A stretch of 64,000 bases of DNA from Primorskyibacter flagellatus (lineage in GTDB: Bacteria > Pseudomonadota > Alphaproteobacteria > Rhodobacterales > Rhodobacteraceae), in assembly GCF_014638275.1 (NCBI RefSeq), contig NZ_BMFJ01000001.1, positions 2,592,338 through 2,656,337 on the forward strand, in the 5' to 3' direction. Below, in pieces: positions 25,150 to 34,321 of this stretch. The translations under genes were made by a program, and so were the position numbers. Position 1 is the stretch's first letter. Each line of letters begins with the position of its first letter. A model generated the notes under the pieces. That model searched no databases. It saw nothing but the letters and a program-made list of their open reading frames with translations, and had not been told where the DNA came from.

Positions 25150-26292
25150 GTGACCACCGACCCCGTAGCCCTGACCGCCGACCTGATCCGCTGCCCCTCT
25201 GTCACGCCTGCCGAGGGCGGGGCGCTTGTCCTGCTGGAAGGCCTGCTGTCCGCCGCCGGGTTCACCTGCACGCGGGTCGACCGCAACGGCACCTCCAACC
25301 TGTTCGCGAGATGGGGCAACCGGGGGGCAAACCGCAGCTTCGGGTTCAACGGGCATACGGATGTCGTCCCGGTCGGGGACGAGTCCGCGTGGACCGTGCC
25401 GCCCTTCGGTGCTGTGGAAAAGGACGGGATGCTCTGGGGGCGCGGGGCGACGGACATGAAGTCGGGCGTGGCGGCCTTTGCCGCGGCCGCGGCGGATTTC
25501 GTGACCGAGACTCCGCCGGACGGGGCGGTCATCCTTGCCATCACCGGGGACGAGGAAGGCGACGCGACCGACGGAACCGTCGCGCTGCTCGACTGGATGA
25601 AGGAGAACGGGGAGGCGATGACCGACTGTCTGGTTGGCGAGCCGACCTGCCCAGAGATCATGGGCGACATGATGAAGATCGGGCGGCGCGGTTCCATGTC
25701 CGCGTGGTTCGACGTGACCGGAGTGCAGGGCCATGCCGCCTATCCGCACCGGGCGAAGAACCCCCTGCCCGCGCTGGCGCGGTTAATGGACCGGCTGGCG
25801 AGCCATGAACTGGACAAGGGAACAGACCATTTCGACGCCTCGACCCTTGCCGTGGTGACGATGGACACCGGCAACACGGCGACCAACGTGATCCCTGCCG
25901 CCTGCCGGGGGGCGGTGAACATCCGCTTTACGGACGCGCATACCGGGGCGAGCCTGACCGACTGGCTTCAGTCCGAAGCGGATCGCGTGGCGGAGGAATT
26001 CGGGGTGAAGGTGGCGATGCGGGTGAAGGTCTCGGGCGAAAGCTTCCTGACGCCGCCGGGGCCTCTGTCCGCGATGGTGGCCAAGGCCGTCAAGGCGGAG
26101 ACGGGGGTGACGCCCGAGATGTCGACATCCGGCGGGACCTCGGATGCGCGCTTCGTGAAGGATCACTGCCCGGTGGTGGAATTCGGACTGGTCGGCAAGA
26201 CCATGCATGCGGTGGACGAGAGGGTTCCGGTAGAGGACATCCGCGCGCTCAAGGCGGTCTACACGCGGATCCTGAGGGACTATTTCGCCTGA
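25150..26292 (+). CDS. dapE: succinyl-diaminopimelate desuccinylase
   Basis: The 380-residue M20 peptidase-family enzyme hydrolyses N-succinyl-LL-diaminopimelate in lysine and murein precursor synthesis. The di-zinc site is visible: [14 protein letters not shown] (His), [14 protein letters not shown] (Asp), [12 protein letters not shown] (catalytic Glu followed by the ligand Glu) and a C-terminal His in [12 protein letters not shown]. Residues about 180-290 form the lid/dimerisation domain ([15 protein letters not shown]). The GTG start follows TAGGAGAGACGCCC. The stop overlaps the next ATG by one base. Confidence 0.96.
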   Translation: MTTDPVALTADLIRCPSVTPAEGGALVLLEGLLSAAGFTCTRVDRNGTSNLFARWGNRGANRSFGFNGHTDVVPVGDESAWTVPPFGAVEKDGMLWGRGATDMKSGVAAFAAAAADFVTETPPDGAVILAITGDEEGDATDGTVALLDWMKENGEAMTDCLVGEPTCPEIMGDMMKIGRRGSMSAWFDVTGVQGHAAYPHRAKNPLPALARLMDRLASHELDKGTDHFDASTLAVVTMDTGNTATNVIPAACRGAVNIRFTDAHTGASLTDWLQSEADRVAEEFGVKVAMRVKVSGESFLTPPGPLSAMVAKAVKAETGVTPEMSTSGGTSDARFVKDHCPVVEFGLVGKTMHAVDERVPVEDIRALKAVYTRILRDYFA

Positions 26293-26879
26293 TGCGCCAG
26301 CGCCTCGTGGTGATGGTCAAGGAGCCGCGCCCCGGCCGCGTGAAGACCCGGCTGGCGCGCGGGATCGGGACCGTTGCGGCGGCATGGTGGATGCGGCATC
26401 AGGTGGCGCGGCTGCTTCGGCGGGTCCGCGATCCCAGGTGGGAGGTCTGGCTGGCGGTGTCGCCGGACCGGGCGCTGCGCAGCGCGGTGTGGCCGGGCGA
26501 CCTGCCGCGGGTGGCGCAGGGTGGCGGCGATCTTGGCGCGAGGATGGGGCGGATATTTTCCCGGCGCGGCGACCCGAGCGGCAGTCCGACCCTCATCATC
26601 GGCTCTGACATTCCTGGTGTAAACCGCGCCCACATCGCCCGCGCCTTCCGCGCCCTCGCGTCCCACGAGGCGGTCATCGGCCCTGCTCCGGACGGCGGCT
26701 ACTGGGCGATCGGGATCCGCCGCGCGCCGCCTGCTGGAATGTTCGACGGGGTCAGGTGGTCCACCGGACACGCGATGGCCGACACGCTTGCCTCGATCCC
26801 CTCTCTGCGCGTCGCCGTCACCGACACGCTGTCGGACGTGGACGAACCCGGGGACCTAAAGATACCCGCCGACCCCTGA
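26292..26879 (+). CDS. DUF2064/TIGR04282-type nucleotidyl/glycosyltransferase
   Basis: A 195-residue GT-A-like protein. It opens with VVMVKEPRPGRVKTRLARGIG, the nucleotide-binding loop of the CofC/DUF2064 group, has LIIGSDIPGVNRAHIARAF (metal-binding Asp) and ends GPAPDGGYWAIGIRR ... DTLSDVDEPGDL, the latter typical of the family. Family members are annotated as glycosyltransferases, for example in arsenosugar synthesis, but the substrate here is unknown. It overlaps the dapE stop by one base (TGATG), so it is translated from the same mRNA. The end overlaps the convergent TauE/SafE gene by 24 bases. Confidence 0.8.
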   Translation: MRQRLVVMVKEPRPGRVKTRLARGIGTVAAAWWMRHQVARLLRRVRDPRWEVWLAVSPDRALRSAVWPGDLPRVAQGGGDLGARMGRIFSRRGDPSGSPTLIIGSDIPGVNRAHIARAFRALASHEAVIGPAPDGGYWAIGIRRAPPAGMFDGVRWSTGHAMADTLASIPSLRVAVTDTLSDVDEPGDLKIPADP

Positions 26880-27617
26880 CCACAGCAGCTTGACCGAGGC
26901 GACGACGAGGATCGCGTAGCACACCGCGTAGAGCTTTTTCTGATCCAGCCGGGCGTGCAGCCGCCAGCCCGCCCAGATCGCCAGCGGGATCGTGGGAACG
27001 CAGAGCGCCATGAGCACCAGCATCCCCCTGTCCGGCGGCGTGATCAGCAGCCATGGCACCACCTTGGCGATATTGCCGAAGGTGAAGACGATGGAGGTCG
27101 TGCCCGCGTACTGCTCTTTCGGCAGGCCGCGACCAAGGAGGTAGACGGCGACCGGCGGACCTCCGGCATGGGCAATCATGGAGGTCGCGCCCGAAGCCGC
27201 GCCTGCCGTCAGCGCCAGTCCGGGCCGCGCGGGCCAGCCCTGCGCCGACACGCCGCCGGACAGCCAGAACAGCGCGAAGCCGAGGCCGAGCACCCCCATG
27301 AGCACCGCCACCGCCCTTTCGTCCAGTCCCATGAGCAGCCAGGCCGCCAGTGCCGTGCCGATCAGCGTGCCGGGGATCAGCCAGGGGACATCGGCGCGGG
27401 ACCAAGTCTTCGGGCTCCAGTAGCGAAGCGCCACGGCATCCATGACGAGGAACAGCGGGGCGAGCACGGCCCCGGCGGTCAGCGGGTCCATGGCAAGCGA
27501 CATCAGCGGAATGCCGATCATGGCGATGCCGCCGCCGAAGGCGCCCTTGGCGAAGGCGATCAGGGACACGGCGGCAAGCGCGGCGGCGATGGCGGCGGGA
27601 GTCAGAAGGTCGGTCAT
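26856..27617 (-). CDS. TauE/SafE family sulfite/organosulfonate exporter-like protein
   Basis: A 253-residue inner membrane protein with eight or nine helices of the TauE/SafE family. The start LTPAAIAAALAAVSLIAFAK-G-AFGGGI and the mid-protein GAASGATSMIAHAGGPPVAVYLLGRGL are typical. Some members export sulfite, sulfoacetate or other anions; the substrate here is not known. The ORF can be extended 47 codons upstream through a proline-rich non-conserved stretch; ATG 27617 is the likely start. Its 3' end overlaps the convergent glycosyltransferase-like gene. Confidence 0.87.
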   Translation of the reverse strand: MTDLLTPAAIAAALAAVSLIAFAKGAFGGGIAMIGIPLMSLAMDPLTAGAVLAPLFLVMDAVALRYWSPKTWSRADVPWLIPGTLIGTALAAWLLMGLDERAVAVLMGVLGLGFALFWLSGGVSAQGWPARPGLALTAGAASGATSMIAHAGGPPVAVYLLGRGLPKEQYAGTTSIVFTFGNIAKVVPWLLITPPDRGMLVLMALCVPTIPLAIWAGWRLHARLDQKKLYAVCYAILVVASVKLLWSGVGGYL

Positions 27618-27934
27618 GCGGGCGGTCCGGTTGGTCGGGCGGATGTCACTCCGCCCGGCGGGCCGGGTCAAGTGCAGGTGCGGGGGTGCGGGGGACGGTG
27701 CAGGACGGCACGGTGAGAGATACGCTAGCGGCCGGTGTCTGCCCCCTGCCGGCGTCATACTCCCCTTTTGCCGTCACCCTACCCCCTCTATAGCCGTCAT
27801 CCTCCGGCTTGACCGGAGGATCTCCCCGACCCGCGAGATCCTCCGGTCAAGCCGGAGGATGACGTGGTGTGGGGACGGGTCCGGTCCCGCATTTCCATGT
27901 GACGCCACCCGCGCCGCGTGATACGCGGAAAGGC
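27618..27934. other. intergenic region upstream of rnr
   Basis: The 317-base gap between divergent genes holds the REP-like palindrome pair (27796-27863) in its centre and otherwise nothing coding that I can support. The promoters of both flanking genes should lie on either side of the repeat. Confidence 0.6.
27796..27863. repeat. REP-like interspersed palindrome pair
   Basis: Two 29-base arms (27796-27824 and 27835-27863) are perfect reverse complements around a 10-base spacer. Each arm is itself a hairpin, with ATCCTCCGG and CCGGAGGAT around CTTGA or TCAAG. The same family, less perfect, recurs at 63806-63882. Such GTCATCCTC...GAGGATC palindromes are widespread in alphaproteobacterial genomes. 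Confidence 0.85.
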
Positions 27935-30202
27935 ATGAGCCAGATCCCCTCCAAGGACGAGATCCTGCAATGGATCTCAGACAATCCCGGCCTCTCGGCC
28001 AAGCGCGACATCGCCAAGGCCTTCGGCATCAAGGGCGCGGCCCGGATCGACCTGAAACGGGTGCTGCGGGAGCTTGAGGAGGAGGGTCATCTCGAAAAGC
28101 GCAAGAAGACCTACCGCGATCCCGACCGCCTGCCCCCCGTCTCCGTGCTTGAGGTGCGGGGCCCCGACAGCAACGGCGACCTGACCGCCCGCCCGCTGGA
28201 ATGGCAGGGCGAGGGAGAGGAGCCGGTGGTGCATCTGATCGCCCGCGCCTCGGACCCGGCGCTCGGGGCCGGGGACCGGATCCTCGCACGGCTGACGCTG
28301 ATCGGGCACGGTCCTGATTACGAGGGGCGGCTGATCCGGCGGATCGGGGCGAACCCGAAGCGTATCCTCGGGGTGTTCCGCGCCGGGTCCGAAGGTGGCC
28401 GCGTGGTGCCGATCGACAAGGGATCAGACCTGGAATGGATGGTGCCCGCGGGCGCGACCCATGGCGCGAAGGACGGCGAACTGGTGGAGGCCGAACAGGT
28501 CGGACCCAAGGCCCGCATGGGCCTGCCCAAGGCGCGGGTGGTGACGCGGCTAGGCGATCCGTCCGCCCCGAAGGCGGTGTCCCTGATCGCCATCCATCAA
28601 CACGGAATCCCCGACGATTTTCCCGACGCGGCGGTCGAGGAGGCGGATCGCGCGAAACCGGCGGGCCTGTCGGGGCGCGAGGATCTGCGGGACATGCCCT
28701 TCGTGACCATCGACCCCTCGGACGCGCGCGACCATGACGACGCCTGCTATGCCCATGCCGATGACGACCCGAAGAACGAGGGTGGCCATGTGCTCTGGGT
28801 CGCGATTGCGGACGTCGCGCATTATGTCCGCCCCGGCTCGGCGCTGGACCGGGAGGCCCGCAAGCGGGGGAATTCGACCTATTTTCCCGACCGGGTCGTG
28901 CCGATGCTGCCGGACCGGCTTTCCGGCGACCTGTGTTCCCTGCATGAAGGCGTCCCACGCCCGGTCATCGCCGTGCGGATGCGGCTGGATGCACATGGCG
29001 AGAAGCTGGGGCACACGTTCCATCGCGGACTGATGCGGTCCGTCGCGTCGCTGCATTACGAAGAGGTCCAGGCGGCGATGGACGGCGCGCCCTCGGACCG
29101 GGCCGGGGCGCTGATGGAGGAGGTGATCCGCCCGCTCTACGCCGCCTACGCCGCGCTGAAGGAGGCGCGCGAAAGGCGCCAGCCGCTCGACCTCGACCTG
29201 CCTGAACGGAAGATCGAGCTGTCGGACGAAGGCGAGGTCCTGTCGGTGAAGTTCCGCGACCGGCTCGACGCGCACAAGCTGATCGAGGAGTTCATGGTGC
29301 TGGCCAACGTCGCCGCTGCCGAGACGCTGATCGCGAAGAAATCCCCCCTCCTCTTCCGGGTGCACGAGGAGCCGCCGGTCGAGAAGCTGGAGAGCCTGCG
29401 CGACACCGCGCAGTCCGCCGGGTTCAACCTCGCCAAGGGTCAGGTGATCCGCACCGCGCACCTGAACCAGCTGCTGAACGCCGCCGCCGGGACGGATCAC
29501 GCGGAACTCATCAACATGTCGACGCTGCGGTCGATGACGCAGGCCTATTACGCGCCGCAGAATTTCGGGCATTTCGGGCTGGCGCTGGCGAACTACGCGC
29601 ATTTCACCTCGCCGATCCGGCGGTATTCCGATCTTGTCGTGCACCGCTCGCTGATCGCCGCGCATGGATGGGGTCCGGAGGGGCTGGACGGCGAGCAAAT
29701 TTCGGAACTGGAGTCCGTCGGCGCCCATATTTCGGAGACCGAGCGGCGGTCGATGACGGCGGAACGGGACACCACCGACCGCTACCTCGCCGCCTACCTG
29801 TCGGAACGGGTCGGGTCGGAGTTCACCGGCCGGATCAGCGGCGTCGCGCGGTTCGGGGCTTTCGTGCGGCTGGACGAGACCGGGGCGGACGGGCTGATCC
29901 CGATCCGGTCGCTCGGCGATGAATATTTCCATTTCGACCGGGAGGCGGCGACGCTCATGGGCTCGAACTCTGGCCGGGTGATCCAGCCGGGACAGCGGGT
30001 GACCGTCAAGCTGGCCGAGGCCGCGCCGGTCACGGGCGGGCTGATGCTTGAGCTGCTGTCTCTGGATGGCGAGACGATGTCACACGGCCCGGTGGACGGT
30101 TTCCGGCGCGGGCGGGGCGGCAAGGGCGGGCCGAAGCGGAAGCTGGTGCACGCCAAGCGCAAGGACGACAAGATCAAGCGCAAGCTGAAGCGGCGGCGCT
30201 GA
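27935..30202 (+). CDS. rnr: ribonuclease R
   Basis: A 755-residue processive 3'-5' exoribonuclease of the RNB family, which degrades structured RNA and assists rRNA and tmRNA quality control. Order of domains: N-terminal helix-turn-helix (SKDEILQWISDNPGLSAKRD), cold-shock-like domains, RNB catalytic domain with TIDPSDARDHDDACYA carrying the metal-binding Asp cluster near residue 262, TSPIRRYSDLVVHR, an S1 domain (GSEFTGRISGVARFGAFVRL) and a Lys/Arg-rich tail ending KRKLKRRR. GGAAAGGC precedes the ATG; the frame extends 22 codons further but without conservation. Confidence 0.97.
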   Translation: MSQIPSKDEILQWISDNPGLSAKRDIAKAFGIKGAARIDLKRVLRELEEEGHLEKRKKTYRDPDRLPPVSVLEVRGPDSNGDLTARPLEWQGEGEEPVVHLIARASDPALGAGDRILARLTLIGHGPDYEGRLIRRIGANPKRILGVFRAGSEGGRVVPIDKGSDLEWMVPAGATHGAKDGELVEAEQVGPKARMGLPKARVVTRLGDPSAPKAVSLIAIHQHGIPDDFPDAAVEEADRAKPAGLSGREDLRDMPFVTIDPSDARDHDDACYAHADDDPKNEGGHVLWVAIADVAHYVRPGSALDREARKRGNSTYFPDRVVPMLPDRLSGDLCSLHEGVPRPVIAVRMRLDAHGEKLGHTFHRGLMRSVASLHYEEVQAAMDGAPSDRAGALMEEVIRPLYAAYAALKEARERRQPLDLDLPERKIELSDEGEVLSVKFRDRLDAHKLIEEFMVLANVAAAETLIAKKSPLLFRVHEEPPVEKLESLRDTAQSAGFNLAKGQVIRTAHLNQLLNAAAGTDHAELINMSTLRSMTQAYYAPQNFGHFGLALANYAHFTSPIRRYSDLVVHRSLIAAHGWGPEGLDGEQISELESVGAHISETERRSMTAERDTTDRYLAAYLSERVGSEFTGRISGVARFGAFVRLDETGADGLIPIRSLGDEYFHFDREAATLMGSNSGRVIQPGQRVTVKLAEAAPVTGGLMLELLSLDGETMSHGPVDGFRRGRGGKGGPKRKLVHAKRKDDKIKRKLKRRR

Positions 30203-30235
30203 GGGGTCGCTGCCCCCGGCCCTGAAGGGCCTCCC

Positions 30236-30259
30236 CCGGAATATTTTCAGCAAGGTGAA
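30236..30259 (-). repeat. dispersed intergenic motif, copy 2 (reverse)
   Basis: Read on the minus strand, TTCACCTTGCTGAAAATATT followed by CCGG matches the motif at 20911-20934 (TTCATCTTGCCAGAAATACT-CC) at most positions. It sits in the 61-base gap between the convergent ends of rnr and yaaA. Confidence 0.45.
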
Positions 30260-30263
30260 CGGG

Positions 30264-31031
30264 TTATCCGGCGGGACGGGAAAAGACCGGTGCGTCGGGG
30301 GTGGAGGCGTCCCTGTCGTAGGCATAGCCGCCGAGGTCGAAGTCGGGGATGCCGTCAGGCGTGGTGACACGGTTGGTCGTCAGGAAGCGCGCCATCGCGC
30401 CCCGGGCTTTCTTTGCGAAGAAGGAGATGGTCCTGGCGGTGCCGTTCTTCTCTTCGAGGAACACCGGGGTGATGACGCGGAGGCCGAGTTTCTTCGTATT
30501 CACGGCGCCGAAGTATTCCTGACTGGCGCAGTTCACCAAGGTGTCGGTGCCGAGCGTTTCGGCCTGCTGTTTCAACGCCTTCGCGGGGGCGTCGCCCCAG
30601 TAGTCATAAAGGTTGCCGCCCCGGCGGGTCTTCAGCCGCGACCCCATCTCGAGCCGGTAGGGCTGGATACCGTCGAGCGGGCGCAACACGCCGTAGAGGC
30701 CGGAGAGGATGCGCAGGTGATCCTGTGCAAAGGCCAAGTCGTCGTCGTCGAGCGATGCGGCGTCGAGCCCCATGTAGGTGTCCCCCGCAAAAGCCAGCGC
30801 GGCAGGGCGGAGGAGGTCATCGGCAGGCGCGTCCTCATAGGCGCGGAAGCGGTCGCGGTTCAGCCGGGCGAGGTCGTCGGAGAGATCCATCAGCCCCCTG
30901 AGTTCGGTCAAGGTACGCGCGCGCATCGTCCGGGCGAGGCTGTTCGCCTCGGCCAGGAAATCCGGCGTGGTCATCGCGTTCGGGCGCTCGGCCCAGTCGA
31001 GCCGCTTGGCGGGGGAAATCACGGTCAGCAT
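30264..31031 (-). CDS. yaaA: YaaA family peroxide stress protein
   Basis: A 255-residue DUF328/YaaA protein. Family marks are the N-terminal ISPAKRLDW, ALAFAGDTYMGLDAASL, LRILSGLYGVLRPLDGIQPY and NCASQEYFGAVN, with VISFFAKKARGAMARF-type sequence (ISFFAKKARGAMARFL here) near the end. In E. coli YaaA limits free intracellular iron during peroxide stress and binds DNA. Length matches the family (about 255). It follows recQ on the same strand after only 9 bases and probably shares its transcript. Confidence 0.93.
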   Translation of the reverse strand: MLTVISPAKRLDWAERPNAMTTPDFLAEANSLARTMRARTLTELRGLMDLSDDLARLNRDRFRAYEDAPADDLLRPAALAFAGDTYMGLDAASLDDDDLAFAQDHLRILSGLYGVLRPLDGIQPYRLEMGSRLKTRRGGNLYDYWGDAPAKALKQQAETLGTDTLVNCASQEYFGAVNTKKLGLRVITPVFLEEKNGTARTISFFAKKARGAMARFLTTNRVTTPDGIPDFDLGGYAYDRDASTPDAPVFSRPAG

Positions 31032-31040
31032 GTCGGTGGT

Positions 31041-33083
31041 CTATCCGGCCTCGGCAATGGCGTCCAGAAAGGCGGCGCCGAAGCGTTCGGTGCGGCGGTC
31101 GCCGAGAATGCGTTCCAGCGTCGCCGGATCGCGCGGCTTCATCTCGACCAGTTTCGCGATGATGGAGGCCGAGCAGGAGAGAGGCTTTTCCGTCCCGTCC
31201 TCTCCGTGATGCAGGTCGCGCTGCAGGTCCATCAGCCGGTCGTAGAGCGCCCCGCCCTCACGGCCCGCCAGCTTCATGCGCTTGGGATGCATCTCCTCCT
31301 CCACGCCGGTGATGACCGACAGGAATGTCGCGCCATAGGTGTCGAGCTTCTTGGCCCCGACCCCGGCGATGCGCGCCATGGCGTCGAGCGTTGCGGGGCG
31401 CTGTTCGGCCATTTCGATCAGGGTGCGGTCGGTGAAGACGATATAGGCGGGCACGCCCTGCTGTTCCGCCAGTTCGCGGCGCTTGGCCTTGAGGGCGGAA
31501 AGCAGCGGTTCGTCCTCCTCGTTCACCAGCGTCCTCGCGGGGGCGCGGCGGTCCTTCGCGGCGGCGATGGTGTCGCGGCGCAGGCGGATCGTGTCCTCTC
31601 CGCGCAGGATCGGGCGGGCGGCCTCGGTCATGGTCAGCGCGCCGTGGCGGTCGGGATTTGGGCGGATCAGGTCGTGGCCCATCATCTGACGGAAGACGGC
31701 CTGCCATTCGTTGCGCGTGAGGTCGCGGCCCACGCCGAAGGTCGGCAACTGATCATGCCCGCGCGCCTGCACCTTGTCGGTGGCATTGCCGGTCAGGATG
31801 TCGATCAGATGGCCGGCGCCGAACCATTCCTCGGTCCGCAGCACGGCGGAGAGCGCCTTGCGCACGGCTTCGGTGCCGTCGAAGACCTCGGCCGGGCGGT
31901 CGCAGAGATCGCATTTGCCACAGGTGATTTCGGTCTCGCCGAAGTAGCGCAGCAGGGTCGCGCGGCGGCAGTCCAGCGCCTCTGCCAGCCCAAGCAGGGC
32001 GTTGAGCCGTCCGTGGTCGGCCATGCGGCGTTCCGGCGGGGCGAGGCCCTCGTCGATCTGCGACCGGCGCAGGCGGATGTCGTCGGGGCCGAAGAGCGTC
32101 AGCGTCTCGGCCGGGGCGCCGTCGCGGCCGGCGCGGCCGATCTCCTGATAATAAGCCTCGATGGACTTGGGCAGGTCGGCATGGGCGACCCATCTGATAT
32201 CCGGCTTGTCGACGCCCATGCCGAAGGCGACGGTGGCGGCGACGATCAGCCCGTCCTCCTGCTGGAACCGGGTCTCGGCGATGCGGCGGGCGTCGGGGTC
32301 CATGCCGCCGTGATAGTGTATCGCGGCATGACCGGCCTCGTTCAGGGCGCGCGACAGGCTTTCCGTCTTGGCGCGGGTGCCGCAGTAGACGATTCCGGAC
32401 TGTCCCTTGCGCGCGGCGGCGAAGGCGAGGATCTGGCGGCGCGGCTGATCCTTGGCGGCAAAGGCGAGGTGGATGTTGGGGCGGTCGAACCCGCGCAGGA
32501 ACTGCTCGGGCGGGTGATGCGGGAACAGGCGGGCGACGATCTCTTCCCGCGTTTCGGCGTCGGCGGTGGCGGTAAAGGCGGCGACGGGAACGTCGAGCGC
32601 GGCGCGCAGGTCGCCGATCCGCAGGTAGTCCGGGCGGAAGTCGTGGCCCCACTGGCTGACGCAATGGGCTTCGTCCACGGCGATCAGGGACACGTCCATC
32701 CGCCGCAGCATGTCCTGCGTCCCGACGGAGGCGAGCCGTTCCGGCGCGAGGTAGAGCAGCTTGAGCCGGCCATCGGTCAGGGCGGACCAGACCGCTTCCG
32801 TCTCCTCCTCCGTGTTGGCGGAGGTCAGCGCCCCGGCCTCCACCCCGGCAGCGCGGAGTGCCCGCACCTGGTCCCGCATCAGCGCGATGAGAGGAGAGAT
32901 AACAACCGTCACGCCGCCGCGCATCAGGGCGGGCAGCTGGAAACACAGTGACTTGCCCCCGCCGGTCGGCATGATCGCCAGCACGTCGCGGCCTGCCGCC
33001 ACGGCGTCGACGATCTCTTCCTGGCCGGGCCGGAAGGCGTCAAAGCCGAAGACGTCGCGCAACAACTCCGTGGACTCGGCCAT
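31041..33083 (-). CDS. recQ: ATP-dependent DNA helicase RecQ
   Basis: A 680-residue RecQ helicase with the complete three-part structure. The helicase core (residues about 1-330) has PTGGGKSLCFQLPAL (motif I), the DEAH box in VDEAHCVSQWGHDFRPDY, and QEIGRAGRDGAP (motif VI). The RQC region has the four-Cys zinc cluster around CGKCDLCDRP, followed by the winged helix. An HRDC domain lies near the C-terminus (DRTLIEMAEQRPATLDAMAR). It unwinds DNA 3' to 5' for recombination and fork repair. yaaA follows directly downstream. Confidence 0.97.
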   Translation of the reverse strand: MAESTELLRDVFGFDAFRPGQEEIVDAVAAGRDVLAIMPTGGGKSLCFQLPALMRGGVTVVISPLIALMRDQVRALRAAGVEAGALTSANTEEETEAVWSALTDGRLKLLYLAPERLASVGTQDMLRRMDVSLIAVDEAHCVSQWGHDFRPDYLRIGDLRAALDVPVAAFTATADAETREEIVARLFPHHPPEQFLRGFDRPNIHLAFAAKDQPRRQILAFAAARKGQSGIVYCGTRAKTESLSRALNEAGHAAIHYHGGMDPDARRIAETRFQQEDGLIVAATVAFGMGVDKPDIRWVAHADLPKSIEAYYQEIGRAGRDGAPAETLTLFGPDDIRLRRSQIDEGLAPPERRMADHGRLNALLGLAEALDCRRATLLRYFGETEITCGKCDLCDRPAEVFDGTEAVRKALSAVLRTEEWFGAGHLIDILTGNATDKVQARGHDQLPTFGVGRDLTRNEWQAVFRQMMGHDLIRPNPDRHGALTMTEAARPILRGEDTIRLRRDTIAAAKDRRAPARTLVNEEDEPLLSALKAKRRELAEQQGVPAYIVFTDRTLIEMAEQRPATLDAMARIAGVGAKKLDTYGATFLSVITGVEEEMHPKRMKLAGREGGALYDRLMDLQRDLHHGEDGTEKPLSCSASIIAKLVEMKPRDPATLERILGDRRTERFGAAFLDAIAEAG

Positions 33084-33222
33084 GTGCCCCCTAATGATCC
33101 GGTGTGACTGCTCTTATTCGGACTCACGGTCCGTTAAGGTCCAGTAAACCAAAATATGGGGGTCGGGTTCAAGCCGAAGACGGCATCTTGTGGCCAGTTT
33201 CCCTGCCACGCGCGGTCTCCGG

Positions 33223-33246
33223 CTTCATCTTGCCGAAGATACTCAC
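33223..33246 (+). repeat. dispersed intergenic motif, copy 3
   Basis: CTTCATCTTGCCGAAGATAC followed by TCAC matches copy 1 (20911-20934) at 18 or more positions. It lies between the 5' side of recQ and the 3' end of yggT. Confidence 0.5.
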
Positions 33247-33272
33247 GGCACTCCGCTGACGCCGGGCGGGAG

Positions 33273-33560
33273 TCAGTAGAAGGCGGCGGCGTTGTTGGCG
33301 AGGATGATGCGCAGCGCGTAGAGCCCGATCAGCACGACCAGAGGCGCGAGGTCGAGCCCGCCCATGGGCGGCAGGATGCGGCGGATCGGGCCGTAGATCG
33401 GCTCCATCAGCCGGTTCAGACCATACCAGATCTGCCCCACGAGTTGCTGGCGCACGTTCAGGACCTGGAATGAGATCAGCCAGCTCATGATCACATGGGC
33501 GATCACGAAGAACCACACGATGTCGAGGATCAGCATGAGGATCTGAAAGAGCGACTGCAT
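33273..33560 (-). CDS. YggT family membrane protein
   Basis: A 95-residue protein with two hydrophobic segments (LILDIVWFFVIAHVIMSWLI and LAPLVVLIGLYALRIIL) separated by a polar loop containing RLMEPIYGPIRRILPPMGGLDL, the diagnostic YggT sequence. YggT proteins are inner membrane proteins linked to cell division, envelope or osmotic functions in different organisms; no defined activity. AACAGGAGACC precedes the ATG. Confidence 0.93.
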   Translation of the reverse strand: MQSLFQILMLILDIVWFFVIAHVIMSWLISFQVLNVRQQLVGQIWYGLNRLMEPIYGPIRRILPPMGGLDLAPLVVLIGLYALRIILANNAAAFY

Positions 33561-33700
33561 CCATGGTCTCCTGTTGCGGGCTGTGCCTACCTATGGGCCG
33601 GTGCCGATTTGTGCAAGTGCGGCGTGGCAAATGAGGTGACGCAGGGTTCGAAGTTGACCTTCGCGTCAACGCGGAGAGAGTGCGCCGCAGGAGGTGGCCC

Positions 33701-34237
33701 ATGTATCCGTTCCTGCGCCTGACCAAAGAGATCATCAAGTTCCGCAACGCCCCGCCGCTCGGGATGTGGGACGTGCATGTCAGCCATCACCGGATCTGGC
33801 CCTGGGACCTCGACTTCATGTCCGAACTGAACAACGGGCGGACACTGTCGATCTTCGATCTCGGACGGATCCCCTTTGCCATGCGGTCGGGCCTGTTCAA
33901 GGTGCTGCGCAAGCGGAAATGGGGGCTGACGGTGGCGGGCAGCATCGTGCGCTACCGGCGGCGTCTGACCAACCTCGAGCGGATCGAGATGCAGTCGCGG
34001 CTGCTCGGCTGGGACGAACGGTTCATGTATATCGAACAGTCGATGTGGACCAAGGACGGCACCTGCGCGAACCACGGCATCTTCCGCACCGCGCTGGTCG
34101 GCAACCGCAAGATGGTGCCGACGGCGGATGTGGTGGCCGAACTGGGCCGCACCGCCGAACCGCGTCACCTGCCCGACTGGGTCGCGGCGCTGTTTGCCGC
34201 CGACGACAGCCGCCCCTGGCCGCCGGAAAAGGTCTGA
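33701..34237 (+). CDS. acyl-CoA thioesterase-like (4HBT hot-dog) protein
   Basis: A 178-residue protein of the thioesterase-like hot-dog group (THEM6-like). SHHRIWPWDLDFMSELNNGR holds the conserved region in which Asp and Asn replace the classical catalytic pattern, and a RYRRRLTNLERIEMQSRLLG strand-turn follows. Family members may act on long-chain acyl-CoA, but activity is uncertain. AGGAGGTGGCCC gives a strong ribosome site for ATG 33701; the in-frame ATG 21 bases upstream would place that sequence inside the gene. Confidence 0.8.
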   Translation: MYPFLRLTKEIIKFRNAPPLGMWDVHVSHHRIWPWDLDFMSELNNGRTLSIFDLGRIPFAMRSGLFKVLRKRKWGLTVAGSIVRYRRRLTNLERIEMQSRLLGWDERFMYIEQSMWTKDGTCANHGIFRTALVGNRKMVPTADVVAELGRTAEPRHLPDWVAALFAADDSRPWPPEKV

Positions 34238-34321
34238 CACCCGGCTAAGACCGCCGTTACAAATGATTTTGTTGCCCCGCGCCGCCTTTCCGCGTCATAT
34301 CGCCGGAAACGGGGGACAAAG

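Noticed and set aside
30255..32951. 898-codon + strand open frame opposite yaaA and recQ
   Set aside because: It is antisense to two clear genes with conserved motifs; its Gly/Arg-rich sequence shows no family feature and is the usual GC-rich shadow.
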